Positions 42,098-50,920 of a DNA stretch of 64,000 nucleotides are shown piece by piece; within the stretch, counting starts at the first letter, position 1; each line of letters starts with the position of its first letter. The position numbers were made by a program, and so were the translations under genes. Origin of the DNA: Photobacterium toruni (GTDB lineage Bacteria > Pseudomonadota > Gammaproteobacteria > Enterobacterales > Vibrionaceae); the NCBI RefSeq assembly GCF_024529955.1, contig NZ_AP024854.1, forward strand, positions 496,001 to 560,000, read 5' to 3'. Under the pieces are notes generated by a model. It searched no databases. It saw only the letters and a program-made list of their open reading frames with translations, and was not told the DNA's origin.

Positions 42098-42192
42098 TAG
42101 TCTGATTTTTAATGGTTTTAAAGCTTTTGTTCTACTTAAGCGGTGAAAAAGTAACTAAAGCAGTTGCATTCGTCGCCCCAAAGGGTAAAATT

Positions 42193-42236
42193 CCGAGGCT
42201 TTATTTTGGCACGGACCTCGTTTTTATAGCGGGGTC
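42193..42236 (+). promoter_or_regulatory. Competing hairpins in the rpsP leader, possible attenuator
   Basis: Two mutually exclusive stems share CCTCG (42216-42220). One pairs CGAGG (42194-42198) with CCTCG and is followed by TTTTTA, resembling a terminator. The other pairs GACCTCG (42214-42220) with CGGGGTC (42230-42236), 7 bp with one G-U. This could control the rpsP operon or separate it from ffh; it is inference from pairing only. Confidence 0.4.
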
Positions 42237-42267
42237 ATTTAATTTACAGTAATGCAAAGAGGACGAT

Positions 42268-42519
42268 ATGGTAACCATTCGTTTGGCACGTCACGGCGCT
42301 AAGAAGCGTCCATTCTATCAAATCGTTGTTGCTGACGCACGTGCTCCACGTGACGGCGCAAACATCGAGCAAATCGGTTTCTTCAACCCACTAGCTAAGG
42401 GTCAAGAAGAGCGTTTACGTTTAGATCTAGATCGCGTAAACCACTGGTTAGGTCAAGGCGCTTGTGCGACTGATCGTGTAGCTAAACTAATCAAAGATGC
42501 AGCTAAAGCTGTAGCTTAA
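42268..42519 (+). CDS. rpsP: 30S ribosomal protein S16
   Basis: S16 (83 residues) is a primary assembly protein of the small ribosomal subunit. The N terminus [30 protein letters not shown] (core [20 protein letters not shown]) is the family signature, and the alanine-rich C terminus with [10 protein letters not shown] is short as in relatives. Codon bias is strong. It begins the rpsP-rimM-trmD-rplS operon. The leader may hold an attenuator-like structure. Confidence 0.98.
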   Translation: MVTIRLARHGAKKRPFYQIVVADARAPRDGANIEQIGFFNPLAKGQEERLRLDLDRVNHWLGQGACATDRVAKLIKDAAKAVA

Positions 42520-42545
42520 TTAGTACTTAGGTACAGAGAAAGACG

Positions 42546-43079
42546 ATGAGTATTAAAAACCAAGACCACATTATTGTCGGTAAACTAGGTGCCACCTACG
42601 GTATCAAGGGTTGGCTCAAAGTTTTTTCCTACACCGAAGAATCCGAAAGTATTTTTTCCTACACCCCTTGGATGATTAAAATCAAAGGTGAGTGGACGGA
42701 AATCCATGTTGAGTCATGGAAACGCCACGGCCAAGGTCTTGTTGCTAAGCTAGAAGGCATGGATATCCGCGAGGATGCTCAAGTTTTCACTAATGCAGAA
42801 GTAGCAGTTTTGGCTGATCAACTACCCGCATTGTCAGATGAAGAATTCTACTGGCGTGAGTTGTTTGGTATGTCAGTGGTTACTACTGAAGGTTACGACC
42901 TAGGTAAAGTTACTGATATCCTGGAAACAGGTGCCAACGATGTGTTAGTTGTTAAGGCAAATCTTAAAGATGCTTTCGGACAGAAGGAACGTTTAATCCC
43001 GTTCCTCGATGAGCAGGTCATCAAGTTGATTGATCGCACTGCTCAGCGGATCGAAGTTGACTGGGATCCTGAGTTTTAA
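42546..43079 (+). CDS. rimM: Ribosome maturation factor RimM
   Basis: RimM binds S19 and helps late maturation of the 30S head. The 177-residue protein has an N-terminal barrel beginning [23 protein letters not shown] (core [14 protein letters not shown], about 13-26) and a PRC-barrel C-terminal domain with [37 protein letters not shown] (core [10 protein letters not shown] and TGANDVLVV). The start is the ATG at 42546, 26 bases after rpsP. Order is as in E. coli. Confidence 0.97.
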   Translation: MSIKNQDHIIVGKLGATYGIKGWLKVFSYTEESESIFSYTPWMIKIKGEWTEIHVESWKRHGQGLVAKLEGMDIREDAQVFTNAEVAVLADQLPALSDEEFYWRELFGMSVVTTEGYDLGKVTDILETGANDVLVVKANLKDAFGQKERLIPFLDEQVIKLIDRTAQRIEVDWDPEF

Positions 43080-43104
43080 CCTCCGGTAGTAAGCGAGTGA
43101 GCAT

Positions 43105-43851
43105 ATGTGGGTTGGAGTAATCAGTCTTTTTCCTGAAATGTTCTCTACCATTACCAATTATGGGGTAACAGGCCAGGCGGTAAAAAAAGGCCTTTTGAGT
43201 GTTGATACGTGGAATCCTCGTGATTTTACGCATGACAAACATCGTACGGTGGATGATCGACCGTATGGTGGTGGACCGGGTATGTTAATGATGGTGCAGC
43301 CTTTGCGCGATGCCATTCACACTGCCAAAAAGTCTGCAAAAGGTCCGGCTAAAGTAATCTACCTTTCCCCTCAAGGCCGTAAGCTGGATCAAGCTGGTGT
43401 TGAGGAGTTAGCACAAACTGAGAATTTGATTCTTATTTGTGGCCGCTATGAAGGGGTAGATGAGCGCATTATTCAACAAGAGGTAGACGAAGAATGGTCT
43501 ATCGGTGATTTTGTGTTAACGGGTGGCGAGTTACCTGCCATGACGCTAATTGACGCAGTGGTTCGGTTTGTTCCGGGCGTGCTGGGTGACTTTGCATCAG
43601 CAGAAGAAGATTCTTTTGCAAATGGTTGGTTAGATTGTCCTCATTACACACGACCTGAATTGTTGGACGGACAAGAAGTACCTGCGGTATTAATGTCTGG
43701 CAATCATCAAGAAATTAGTCGCTGGCGATTAAAGCAATCGCTAGGCCGTACATGGCTGAGAAGACCAGAGCTCCTGGAAAACCTAGCTCTGACTGACGAT
43801 CAGGAATTCTTGCTCGCGGAATTTATCCGCGAAAATAAAGCAAGTATTTAA
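43105..43851 (+). CDS. trmD: tRNA (guanine-N1)-methyltransferase TrmD
   Basis: TrmD methylates G37 next to the anticodon of several tRNAs, which prevents frameshifting. The 248-residue protein starts [13 protein letters not shown]; the knot-forming SAM-binding segments are [17 protein letters not shown] (about 50-66), [25 protein letters not shown] (about 112-124) and [15 protein letters not shown] (about 132-146). These are the SPOUT-family motifs. It lies between rimM and rplS. A37 neighbours of the arginine tRNA-ACG anticodon are not a target of TrmD here as base 37 is A. Confidence 0.97.
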   Translation: MWVGVISLFPEMFSTITNYGVTGQAVKKGLLSVDTWNPRDFTHDKHRTVDDRPYGGGPGMLMMVQPLRDAIHTAKKSAKGPAKVIYLSPQGRKLDQAGVEELAQTENLILICGRYEGVDERIIQQEVDEEWSIGDFVLTGGELPAMTLIDAVVRFVPGVLGDFASAEEDSFANGWLDCPHYTRPELLDGQEVPAVLMSGNHQEISRWRLKQSLGRTWLRRPELLENLALTDDQEFLLAEFIRENKASI

Positions 43852-43888
43852 TTAAATTAGTATCAGTTTATTCTAGGGTATATACCAA

Positions 43889-44242
43889 ATGAGTAACATC
43901 ATTAAAGCTCTTGAGCAAGAGCAACTAAAAACAGACCTACCAACTTTCGCACCAGGTGACACTGTTGTTGTACAAGTTAAGGTAAAAGAAGGTGACCGTG
44001 AGCGTCTACAGGCTTTTGAAGGCGTTGTAATCGCAATCCGTAACCGTGGTCTACATTCAGCATTCACTGTTCGTAAAATGTCGAACGGTGAAGGCGTTGA
44101 GCGTGCGTTCCAAACTCACTCTCCAGTAGTTGACAGCATTACTGTTAAACGTCGTGGTGCAGTACGTCGTGCCAAGTTGTACTACCTACGTGAGCGTTCT
44201 GGTAAATCAGCACGTATCCGCGAGAAGCTTACTAAGAAATAA
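43889..44242 (+). CDS. rplS: 50S ribosomal protein L19
   Basis: L19 sits at the interface of the ribosomal subunits. The 117-residue protein starts [28 protein letters not shown] (core [12 protein letters not shown]), then [21 protein letters not shown] and the basic [26 protein letters not shown] (core [17 protein letters not shown]). It closes the operon; a terminator follows after about 20 bases. Confidence 0.98.
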   Translation: MSNIIKALEQEQLKTDLPTFAPGDTVVVQVKVKEGDRERLQAFEGVVIAIRNRGLHSAFTVRKMSNGEGVERAFQTHSPVVDSITVKRRGAVRRAKLYYLRERSGKSARIREKLTKK

Positions 44243-44262
44243 TAAGCGTCTGACGTTTATCG

Positions 44263-44292
44263 AAAAGCCCACCTATATGGTGGGCTTTTTTT
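44263..44292 (+). terminator. Intrinsic terminator of the rpsP-rplS operon
   Basis: AAAAGCCCACC pairs with GGTGGGCTTTT (44263-44289) around a 5-base loop, then more T. Confidence 0.92.
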
Positions 44293-44325
44293 TGCTATAA
44301 ATCAGGGTTTGGTTATAAATTAAGG

Positions 44326-44459
44326 TAATACCAATCACAATAAGTTTCTGAACTAAATTAATGACCTCTTTCGTCATTCCCTACAGTGAATGCCTGTGAG
44401 GGCAATAGGGAATCTAATGCTTTGGAAAGATGACCACTTAATTAATGGGATTGGTCTAA
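44326..44459. mobile_element. MITE-like element with imperfect terminal inverted repeats
   Basis: The left end TAATACCAATCACAATAAG and the right end (ending GGGATTGGTCTA) are imperfect inverted repeats; ACCAATC at 44330-44336 and GATTGGT at 44449-44455 are perfect 7-bp cores. Inside, ATTCCCTA (44376-44383) and TAGGGAAT (44406-44413) give a second symmetry. There is no reading frame. The size of about 130 bp and the ends recall small non-autonomous elements that I remember in marine gammaproteobacteria; no second copy is present in this window. Confidence 0.5.
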
Positions 44460-44529
44460 TGAAAAAACCAGTGACGAGCACTGGTTTTGTTAATGTTCTG
44501 ATTTTTATATTGATAGCTTCGTATTGGGA

Positions 44530-46023
44530 TTAGCTTTTAGATGATAACGGGGTAGCTGTTTTCTCTACATCATCGGTATCAATATCAATTACGTCTTTGC
44601 CTTGTGATTTCTTAATGATCATCAATGTAATACCGACTGTCGCTATCATGGCGACAATGGTTGATATTGTCATTGGTAATCCAAATCCAAGCTGATCGTT
44701 ATTAAGAATGAAACTGATGCATACCGTGGTCATAAACATTGCGGGAATTGTCGCGACCCAATGCAACTTATTAAGACGTAATAGGTAAGCTGATGCTGTC
44801 CATAGCATCATGACTGCGGTGGTTTGGTTTGCAAAACCAAAGTAACGCCAAATAATAGCGAAATCGACTTGCGTCAAAATGGCACCTAAAATAAATAAAG
44901 GCATGGCCATTAATAAGCGATTACGCAACGGCTTTTGATCCATATTAAAATATTCAGCCAGAATTAAACGGCTCGAACGGAATGCAGTATCACCTGAAGT
45001 AATTGGTAGAATAACGACACCAAGAAAAGCGACGATACCACCAAAGACACCTAATAAACCAAATGATGAACTATAGACCACATTACCCGGACCACCATTA
45101 GTAATCGCATCTGAAAGTGCTTCTATTGAACCAAAGAATGATAATGCTAGCGCACACCAGATTAGAGCAATAATACCTTCACCGATCATTGCACCATAAA
45201 AAATAAATCGACCATTTTGTTCATTTTCAATACAGCGCGCCATTAGAGGTGATTGGGTCGCATGAAAGCCTGAAATCGCACCACAAGCAATAGTAATAAA
45301 CAGGGCTGGCCATAATGGTAAGTCATTAGGATTCATATTAGTGACCATCTGACTAATTTCAAAGCCCTCTAATAATTGGTGTTCGTCTGAAATACCAATA
45401 GCGGTGATTAAACCGACAGACATAAAAATCAGTAATGCACCAAAGAATGGATAAAACCGGCCAATGATTTTATCAACAGGTACAATCGTCGCTAGAATAT
45501 AATAACCAAAAATAATCACGACCATGGTGGTCATTGAGACATTAAGACTGGTTTGATCATTAATGAGATTAGTGATCATTCCCGCAGGCGCAGAGACAAA
45601 AACAACACCAACAAGCAGTAACAGTACGATAGCAAAAATATTCATAAAATGTTTTGCACCGTTACCTAAGTAGCGTCCTGTTAATGTCGGAACGGATGCG
45701 CCACCATTACGTACCGATAGCATTCCCGAGAAGTAATCGTGGACGGCACCTGCAAAAATACATCCCAATACAATCCATAACATTGCAGCTGGACCATAAA
45801 GTGCACCCATTATTGGACCAAATATAGGACCGACACCAGCGATGTTTAATAACTGAACTAAATAGACTTTATTGTTAGACATCGGGACATAATCGACGCC
45901 ATCTTGTTGAGTATAAGCTGGTGTCTGACGGTTAATATTTACACCAAAAACTTTTTCAATAAAGCTGCCATAAATAAAATAACCGCCAATAAGTGCTGCT
46001 ACACAGAGTAAAAACCATGCCAT
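44530..46023 (-). CDS. Carbon starvation protein CstA family transporter (short form)
   Basis: The 497-residue protein has about 13-15 hydrophobic helices and the CstA signature, with AYTQQDGVDYVPMSNNKVYLVQLLNIAGVGPIFGPIMGALYGP (cores DGVDYVPM and LLNIAGVGPIFGPIMGA) and FAGAVHDYFSGMLSVRNGG near 91-109. The family includes peptide and pyruvate transporters CstA and BtsT, which are about 700 residues; the short form found in Vibrio lacks the extra C-terminal helices. Substrate is therefore not assigned. It is monocistronic, minus strand, with 213 bp before the next gene upstream, where no full CRP site is apparent. Confidence 0.9.
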   Translation of the reverse strand: MAWFLLCVAALIGGYFIYGSFIEKVFGVNINRQTPAYTQQDGVDYVPMSNNKVYLVQLLNIAGVGPIFGPIMGALYGPAAMLWIVLGCIFAGAVHDYFSGMLSVRNGGASVPTLTGRYLGNGAKHFMNIFAIVLLLLVGVVFVSAPAGMITNLINDQTSLNVSMTTMVVIIFGYYILATIVPVDKIIGRFYPFFGALLIFMSVGLITAIGISDEHQLLEGFEISQMVTNMNPNDLPLWPALFITIACGAISGFHATQSPLMARCIENEQNGRFIFYGAMIGEGIIALIWCALALSFFGSIEALSDAITNGGPGNVVYSSSFGLLGVFGGIVAFLGVVILPITSGDTAFRSSRLILAEYFNMDQKPLRNRLLMAMPLFILGAILTQVDFAIIWRYFGFANQTTAVMMLWTASAYLLRLNKLHWVATIPAMFMTTVCISFILNNDQLGFGLPMTISTIVAMIATVGITLMIIKKSQGKDVIDIDTDDVEKTATPLSSKS

Positions 46024-46236
46024 ATATATGCTCGCTATGTAATGTGATGATTCAAAAAAGAATCATAGGATTGCAATTGGCGGCTAGTGTAGTAGTTTCA
46101 ATATTTTGCTTCTTAATATAATGTTGCATATGTGATATAGACTGGTATTCGAGAATTATTTCTATCGATATTTGTTAATATAAGCACGTTTTTAATGTGG
46201 TATAGAGGTTGGTGTATTTTTTAAAAGGAATTAATT

Positions 46237-46620
46237 ATGATCAATAAAGCCTTATTAGCTGTTGTTATTACAGGTTTAATTACTGGCTGTGTGACACAGA
46301 AAAAGCTAGTTACAAATGGAGATTTTCATCAATTAGGTTTTTATAATGGTATTTCTGGTAGTGAAAAGTTATCCAGTAAGGCATTAGTTGCGATCACTCA
46401 AAAATATGATTCAACAATGACATTGGACTACGACAGTTATCAGCAAGGGTATCAGCAAGGATTAGATCAATATTGTAGCCAAGAGCATATATTTAAATTA
46501 GGAGAACAAGGGAAAAGGGAATGGGGGCTATGCGAATACCGGCGTCATCAAGAAGGCCTATATGCCATTAAATGGCAACAAGGTTTTGAACGCTATGGCA
46601 TGATGGAACCTCAATTTTGA
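46237..46620 (+). CDS. DUF2799 (YfiL-like) lipoprotein of unknown function
   Basis: The 127-residue protein has a lipoprotein signal ending TGC (Cys18) and the compact repeat region YDSYQQGYQQGLDQYCSQEHIF (core YQQGYQQGLDQYC) seen in DUF2799 proteins, with two further cysteines that could form a disulphide. E. coli YfiL belongs to the same family and also lies next to aroF, so the neighbourhood is conserved. No function is known to me. AAAAGGAA serves as ribosome-binding site. Confidence 0.75.
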   Translation: MINKALLAVVITGLITGCVTQKKLVTNGDFHQLGFYNGISGSEKLSSKALVAITQKYDSTMTLDYDSYQQGYQQGLDQYCSQEHIFKLGEQGKREWGLCEYRRHQEGLYAIKWQQGFERYGMMEPQF

Positions 46621-46683
46621 TAATAGAACTTCTATCATTAGTTAGTTAAAGATAATTGATAAGAATGATAACAAAGTGCCATT

Positions 46684-46701
46684 TGTAAGCTAATGTTTAC
46701 A
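46684..46701 (+). promoter_or_regulatory. TyrR-type operator upstream of aroF
   Basis: TGTAAG-N6-TTTACA matches 11 of 12 bases of the TyrR box TGTAAA-N6-TTTACA. It lies inside a larger perfect 12-bp dyad (TGCCATTTGTAA 46677-46688 with TTACAAATGGCA 46697-46708). A second weak half with TTTACA at 46716-46721 follows. The dyad could also act as a weak terminator for the gene before it, but its T-run is poor. Confidence 0.7.
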
Positions 46702-46791
46702 AATGGCATTTTATGTTTACAAGTTGTTGCAATAAAGCTGTCGCAATTGTTATGTTGGTAAAAGAATATCTATTACTTGCAGGGATGACTT

Positions 46792-47862
46792 ATGGAAAAA
46801 GATGGCTTAAATAATATTCATATTGCAGATGAATCAGTATTAATTACACCCGCGCAGTTGAAACAAAAGATGGCAGTATCAAAAACGGCGTTGGCATTCA
46901 TTGAACAATCACGTCAAACGATTGCTGATATTATTCATCATCGTGATCATCGTTTATTAGTGGTTTGTGGACCATGTTCCATTCATGATGTTGAACAAGC
47001 AAAAATCTATGCTGAAAAATTAAAGCGATTTGCTGCAGAGCTTGATGATCAACTTTACATTGTGATGCGGGTTTATTTTGAAAAACCGCGTACGACTGTT
47101 GGTTGGAAAGGATTAATCAATGATCCGTATCTTGATGGTTCGTTTGAAGTTGAAGAAGGGCTACATATTGGACGCCAATTATTAATTGATTTGGTTGAAG
47201 CGGGTATTCCAGTTGCCACTGAAGCGCTTGATCCTATTAGTCCTCAATATTTAGGTGATTTATTTAGTTGGGCTGCTATTGGTGCTCGTACGACTGAATC
47301 ACAAACCCACCGTGAAATGGCGAGTGGGTTATCAATGCCTGTTGGTTTTAAAAATGGTACCGATGGGAGCTTAGCGACAGCGATTAATGCGATGCAAGCA
47401 GCAGCCTCTGGGCATAAGTTCATGGGAATCAACCCAAATGGACAAGTTGCATTATTGGCTACTCAAGGAAATCCTGACGGTCATGTTATTTTACGTGGCG
47501 GTAAACAAACCAATTATGATTCTGTGTCGGTGGCTGAATGTGAAACTGAAATGGTAGCATCAGGATTGACGCCATCATTAATGATTGATTGTAGCCATGC
47601 AAACTCGCTTAAAGATTATCAGCGTCAACCTTTAGTGGCGACAGATGCTATTCACCAGATTCGAGAAGGAAACCGTTCAATTATTGGTTTAATGATTGAA
47701 AGCCATCTTAATGAAGGTAATCAAAGTGCAGATTTGCCTCTGCAAGATATGGCTTATGGTGTCTCTATTACCGATGCATGTATTAGTTGGGAAACAACAG
47801 AACAATTATTACGAAAAGCCCATCAAGAGTTAGTACCGTTTTTACAAAATAGAATTAAATAA
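46792..47862 (+). CDS. aroF: 3-deoxy-7-phosphoheptulonate synthase, AroF type
   Basis: This 356-residue class I DAHP synthase joins phosphoenolpyruvate and erythrose 4-phosphate at the start of the shikimate pathway. Its N terminus MEKDGLNNIHIADESVLITP closely resembles the tyrosine-inhibited AroF isozyme. Core motifs are LLVVCGPCSIHD (about 60-71), YFEKPRTTVGWKGLIND, ARTTESQTHREMASGLSMPVGFKNGTDG (core TESQTHREMASGLSMPVGFK), and IDCSHANSLKDY. A TyrR-type box sits about 95 bases upstream and tyrA follows after 35 bases, so tyrosine feedback at both gene and enzyme level is likely. Confidence 0.95.
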   Translation: MEKDGLNNIHIADESVLITPAQLKQKMAVSKTALAFIEQSRQTIADIIHHRDHRLLVVCGPCSIHDVEQAKIYAEKLKRFAAELDDQLYIVMRVYFEKPRTTVGWKGLINDPYLDGSFEVEEGLHIGRQLLIDLVEAGIPVATEALDPISPQYLGDLFSWAAIGARTTESQTHREMASGLSMPVGFKNGTDGSLATAINAMQAAASGHKFMGINPNGQVALLATQGNPDGHVILRGGKQTNYDSVSVAECETEMVASGLTPSLMIDCSHANSLKDYQRQPLVATDAIHQIREGNRSIIGLMIESHLNEGNQSADLPLQDMAYGVSITDACISWETTEQLLRKAHQELVPFLQNRIK

Positions 47863-47897
47863 GCCTTTGCATTATAGTTGCAGTTGGATAAATACGG

Positions 47898-49037
47898 ATG
47901 TCAAAAATCATGGTTGCTGAGTTAAGCATATTAAGAGATCAAATAGACGATGTTGATCGTCAAATGGTGGCGCTATTAGCACGCCGTTTAGCATTAGTCG
48001 AACAAGTTGGTGTTGTTAAGAGCCAACATGGATTGCCTATTTATGCCCCAGATCGTGAAGCGGCAATGTTGGCATCTCGTCGTCAAGAAGCTGAATCAAA
48101 AGGCGTTCCTGCTGATCTGATTGAGGATATATTACGACGTACAATGCGAGAATCATATTCAAGTGAAAATGATTCTGGTTTTAAGTGTCTTAATCCTCAA
48201 TTGCGCCCAATTGTTATTGTTGGTGGTCATGGACAATTAGGACAGCTATTTCAACGAATGTTTGAGTTATCGGGTTATCAGGTACGTATTTTAGGGCGTG
48301 ATGATTGGCATCGCGCTGATGAGATATTACATGATGCAGGAATGGTAGTTGTTTCTGTCCCTATTCATATCACTGAAACTATTATTGCGAAGTTAAGCAA
48401 CTTACCGAAAGATTGTATTCTTACTGATTTAACCTCGGTAAAAAGTGGTCCCCTGCAAGTAATGTTAGAGATCCATCAAGGGCCGGTTGTCGGTTTACAT
48501 CCGATGTTTGGTCCTGATATTCCAAGTCTTGCTAAACAAGTTGTTGTTTACTGTGATGGTCGTCAACCTGAAAGTTATCAATGGTTATTGGAGCAAATTC
48601 AGATTTGGGGAGCATCATTAAATCGTATTAGTGCGATTGAGCATGATCAAGGTATGACCTTAATTCAGGCTTTACGCCATTTTACCTCATTTGTTTATGG
48701 GGTTCATTTAGCAGAAGAAGATCCAAAAATTGAGCAGCTAATGTCATTAAGCTCGCCTATTTATCGCTTAGAGTTAGCGATGGTTGGGCGTTTGTTTGCT
48801 CAAGATGCGCAGTTATATGCGGATATTATTATGTCTGCACCTCAAAACTTAGCGATGATCAAACGTTTCCATCAGCGTTTTGGTGAAGCAATTGACATGT
48901 TAGAACGTCAAGATAAAGTCGCTTTTAAGCAAGCTTTTGGACAGGTAGAGCATTGGTTTGGTGATTATGCTCAACATTTTTTAGTCGAGAGCCAAGGACT
49001 ACTTAGACAGGCGAATGATTCAACTCGACGAAAATAA
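47898..49037 (+). CDS. tyrA: Bifunctional chorismate mutase / prephenate dehydrogenase TyrA
   Basis: TyrA converts chorismate to prephenate and then to 4-hydroxyphenylpyruvate, leading to tyrosine. The 379-residue protein has an AroQ chorismate mutase domain (about 1-90, [30 protein letters not shown]; core residues Arg, Asp and Gln) and a dehydrogenase domain opening with [17 protein letters not shown] (about 107-123). A start at MVAEL four residues later (47910) is possible and matches the E. coli start. The aroF-tyrA operon is the enteric arrangement. Confidence 0.96.
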   Translation: MSKIMVAELSILRDQIDDVDRQMVALLARRLALVEQVGVVKSQHGLPIYAPDREAAMLASRRQEAESKGVPADLIEDILRRTMRESYSSENDSGFKCLNPQLRPIVIVGGHGQLGQLFQRMFELSGYQVRILGRDDWHRADEILHDAGMVVVSVPIHITETIIAKLSNLPKDCILTDLTSVKSGPLQVMLEIHQGPVVGLHPMFGPDIPSLAKQVVVYCDGRQPESYQWLLEQIQIWGASLNRISAIEHDQGMTLIQALRHFTSFVYGVHLAEEDPKIEQLMSLSSPIYRLELAMVGRLFAQDAQLYADIIMSAPQNLAMIKRFHQRFGEAIDMLERQDKVAFKQAFGQVEHWFGDYAQHFLVESQGLLRQANDSTRRK

Positions 49038-49065
49038 AGGGCTTGAAGCTCGATAATTACATCCT

Positions 49066-49099
49066 AAAAAAACCGCTATCAGTATGAGGCGGTTTTTTT
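49066..49099. terminator. Bidirectional terminator between tyrA and pheA
   Basis: AAAAAAACCGC (49066-49076) pairs with GCGGTTTTTTT (49089-49099) around a 12-base loop; A and T runs suit both convergent genes. Confidence 0.88.
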
Positions 49100-49123
49100 A
49101 TGGGATCAGTTTATGTTGATATA

Positions 49124-50302
49124 TTAATCAATAAATTCAACATCTGTAGGCGTTACATTTTCGCTAGGATAACAACCTAAGACTTTTATAAAGCGGGTTA
49201 AGCGAGTGAGATCTTCTAACACTTGTTGCATTAGTGGGTCTTTTAAATTGATCTCAACATCGACATAGAACATTTCTTCCCATGGATTACCAATAACAGG
49301 ACGAGATTCCAGTTTTGTCATATTTATTTTGGCATTACGAAGCACCAATAAACATTCAACTAATGAACCTGCAGCCTGTGCAGTTGACATAATCAGGGTC
49401 GTTTTAGCTGGAATCAGTGAAGTCACGCTTACGGGTTTACGGGCTACAACAATAAAGCGAGTAAAATTTTGTTGTTGATTGGCAATATTGGTTTTTATTG
49501 GTGTTAAGCCATAGATTTCACCACTCGATGCATTACCAATGGCGGCAATATTAGGCTGTTTAAGTTCCGCAACAGCTAACATCGCATCGGCAGTGCTTGA
49601 GCAGTATTGTTGATTGATTTTTCCCATACTGTGTAAAAACTCACTGCATTGCTGATGGGGTTGGGGATGAGAGTAAAGGGTATCAATCTGCTCAAGTTGA
49701 GTATCAACGGCGGTTAATAAGCAATGCTCTATGGGTTGGGTAATTTCTCCCACAATCGATAAGCTAGTATGTTGCAATAAGTCGTAGACTTCATTAATTG
49801 AGCCTGAACTGGTATTTTCGATGGGTAAGACACCATAATCAGCATGACCCGCCTCGACTTCATTAATGATATCTCGAAATGATGAGCAGCTTATTTCAAC
49901 GAGTTGGGTTTGCTTACGGCTAAAATAATTACGGCTAGCGAGGTGTGAATATGACCCTTTTGCACCAAGAAATGATACTCGCGCCGTTGGTCGAGCATTT
50001 TCTGGATTAACTAAGCGTTGCAAATAAGCTTGTTGATATAAAACTGAATCTTCAATAATAGTATGAAAGAGTTGAGTAACGTATGACGGATCAAGTTGAT
50101 GGTCTTTACCAGTTTCGATAAGGCGTAATAACAGTGCTTGTTCACGTACTTGATCGCGTACTGGTTTCGCGGTACTTATTTTACTTTTAGCGACTTCAAG
50201 GCTTAACGTGCGTCGCTCTGCTAAAAGAGCTAATAATGTATTATCGATACGGGTGACATTATGGCGAATATCATCCAATGAATACTGTGTGTTATCGGTC
50301 AT
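49124..50302 (-). CDS. pheA: Bifunctional chorismate mutase / prephenate dehydratase PheA
   Basis: PheA turns chorismate to prephenate and then phenylpyruvate for phenylalanine. The 392-residue protein has an AroQ mutase domain (about 1-95), a dehydratase domain (about 105-285; FLGAKGSYSHLASRNYF, GVLPIENTSSGSINEVYDLL, and NFTRFIVVARKP containing the catalytic Thr-Arg-Phe), and a C-terminal ACT domain (about 300-385) with LESRPVIGNPWEEMFYVDVE (core ESRP) that binds phenylalanine for feedback. It faces tyrA and lies downstream of raiA on the minus strand. Confidence 0.96.
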   Translation of the reverse strand: MTDNTQYSLDDIRHNVTRIDNTLLALLAERRTLSLEVAKSKISTAKPVRDQVREQALLLRLIETGKDHQLDPSYVTQLFHTIIEDSVLYQQAYLQRLVNPENARPTARVSFLGAKGSYSHLASRNYFSRKQTQLVEISCSSFRDIINEVEAGHADYGVLPIENTSSGSINEVYDLLQHTSLSIVGEITQPIEHCLLTAVDTQLEQIDTLYSHPQPHQQCSEFLHSMGKINQQYCSSTADAMLAVAELKQPNIAAIGNASSGEIYGLTPIKTNIANQQQNFTRFIVVARKPVSVTSLIPAKTTLIMSTAQAAGSLVECLLVLRNAKINMTKLESRPVIGNPWEEMFYVDVEINLKDPLMQQVLEDLTRLTRFIKVLGCYPSENVTPTDVEFID

Positions 50303-50371
50303 AGCTATCCCTATTATGATCGGCTCTCTTGAACTTGAAAGCGGTATATTATGGTTTTAACGATTCGATCA

Positions 50372-50400
50372 ACATTAAGCAGGGGGTATTTTTTTGTCAA
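50372..50400 (-). promoter_or_regulatory. Probable promoter of pheA
   Basis: On the minus strand, TTGACA (50400-50395), 17 bases, then TAATGT (50377-50372) fit a sigma-70 promoter. Only about 65 bases would separate the start of transcription from pheA, leaving no room for a pheL-style leader peptide and attenuator; none is seen. Confidence 0.6.
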
Positions 50401-50410
50401 GCACAAAGCA

Positions 50411-50438
50411 AACAGCCCTGCATCGGCAGGGCTGTTTT
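50411..50438. terminator. Terminator of raiA
   Basis: AACAGCCCTGC and GCAGGGCTGTT (about 50411-50436) form an 11-bp perfect stem around ATCG. The minus strand then reads TTTG, so the T-run for raiA is short, but the stem is strong. Confidence 0.75.
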
Positions 50439-50460
50439 AAATCCTCTTAATCGTTAACGA

Positions 50461-50835
50461 TTATACTTCATCAAATTCAATTTCATCGTCATACTCAGCT
50501 GTGTCTTCAGCTTCAGCTTGTGTTGGTTTTTCACTATGACTAGCACGGCGTGCATTTGGTTTGTGAGCTTGCTTCTTAAGTTGGCGATCTAGTTTTTGAT
50601 ATAACTCAGTGATCGCACCAAACAAGTCTTCATGTTCTGCAGAAGCGACCAATTGTCCTCCAGCAATACCAATAGAAGCTTCAATTTTAAATAGCTTGTT
50701 TGGTTCTTTACTAATCATTACATGTTTTTTGATTAGTGGCACTTGAAGTTTTTCTAACTTATTGAATTTAAATTCAAAACGCTCACGGATAGCCGGGGTG
50801 ATATCGATGTTTTTACCAGTAATTTCTAATGTCAT
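50461..50835 (-). CDS. raiA: Ribosome-associated inhibitor A (RaiA/YfiA), ribosome hibernation factor
   Basis: RaiA binds the 30S subunit across the tRNA sites in stationary phase or cold, keeping 70S ribosomes idle. The 124-residue protein begins MTLEITGKNIDITPAIRERFEFKF (core ITGKNIDITPAIRERF), with the HEDLFGAITELYQKLDRQLKKQAHK segment (core AITELYQKLDRQLKK) and an acidic tail (EDTAEYDDEIEFDE) of about 30 residues that marks YfiA rather than the shorter HPF. GAGGAAG precedes the start. It sits upstream of pheA as in E. coli. A CRP-type site lies upstream. Confidence 0.94.
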   Translation of the reverse strand: MTLEITGKNIDITPAIRERFEFKFNKLEKLQVPLIKKHVMISKEPNKLFKIEASIGIAGGQLVASAEHEDLFGAITELYQKLDRQLKKQAHKPNARRASHSEKPTQAEAEDTAEYDDEIEFDEV

Positions 50836-50900
50836 ATTTATCTTCCTCGTTTGCTACCCTTCGTTGGGTTAACTTTAGATTACTAAAAATACCAACTTAT

Positions 50901-50920
50901 AATGTGATCTATATCACATT
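50901..50920 (-). promoter_or_regulatory. CRP-type binding site upstream of raiA
   Basis: TGTGA-N6-TCACA with flanking AA and TT matches the cAMP-CRP consensus at all ten core positions. Its centre is about 75 bases before the raiA start, and a possible -10 TAATCT lies at 50883-50878, the spacing of a class II activated promoter. The rest of the gap, to 51173, is AT-rich with no gene seen. Confidence 0.75.

Noticed and set aside
46024..46236. A CRP-like half site (TGTGA near 46131) before the CstA-family gene
   Set aside because: The second half does not match TCACA, so it is too weak to report.
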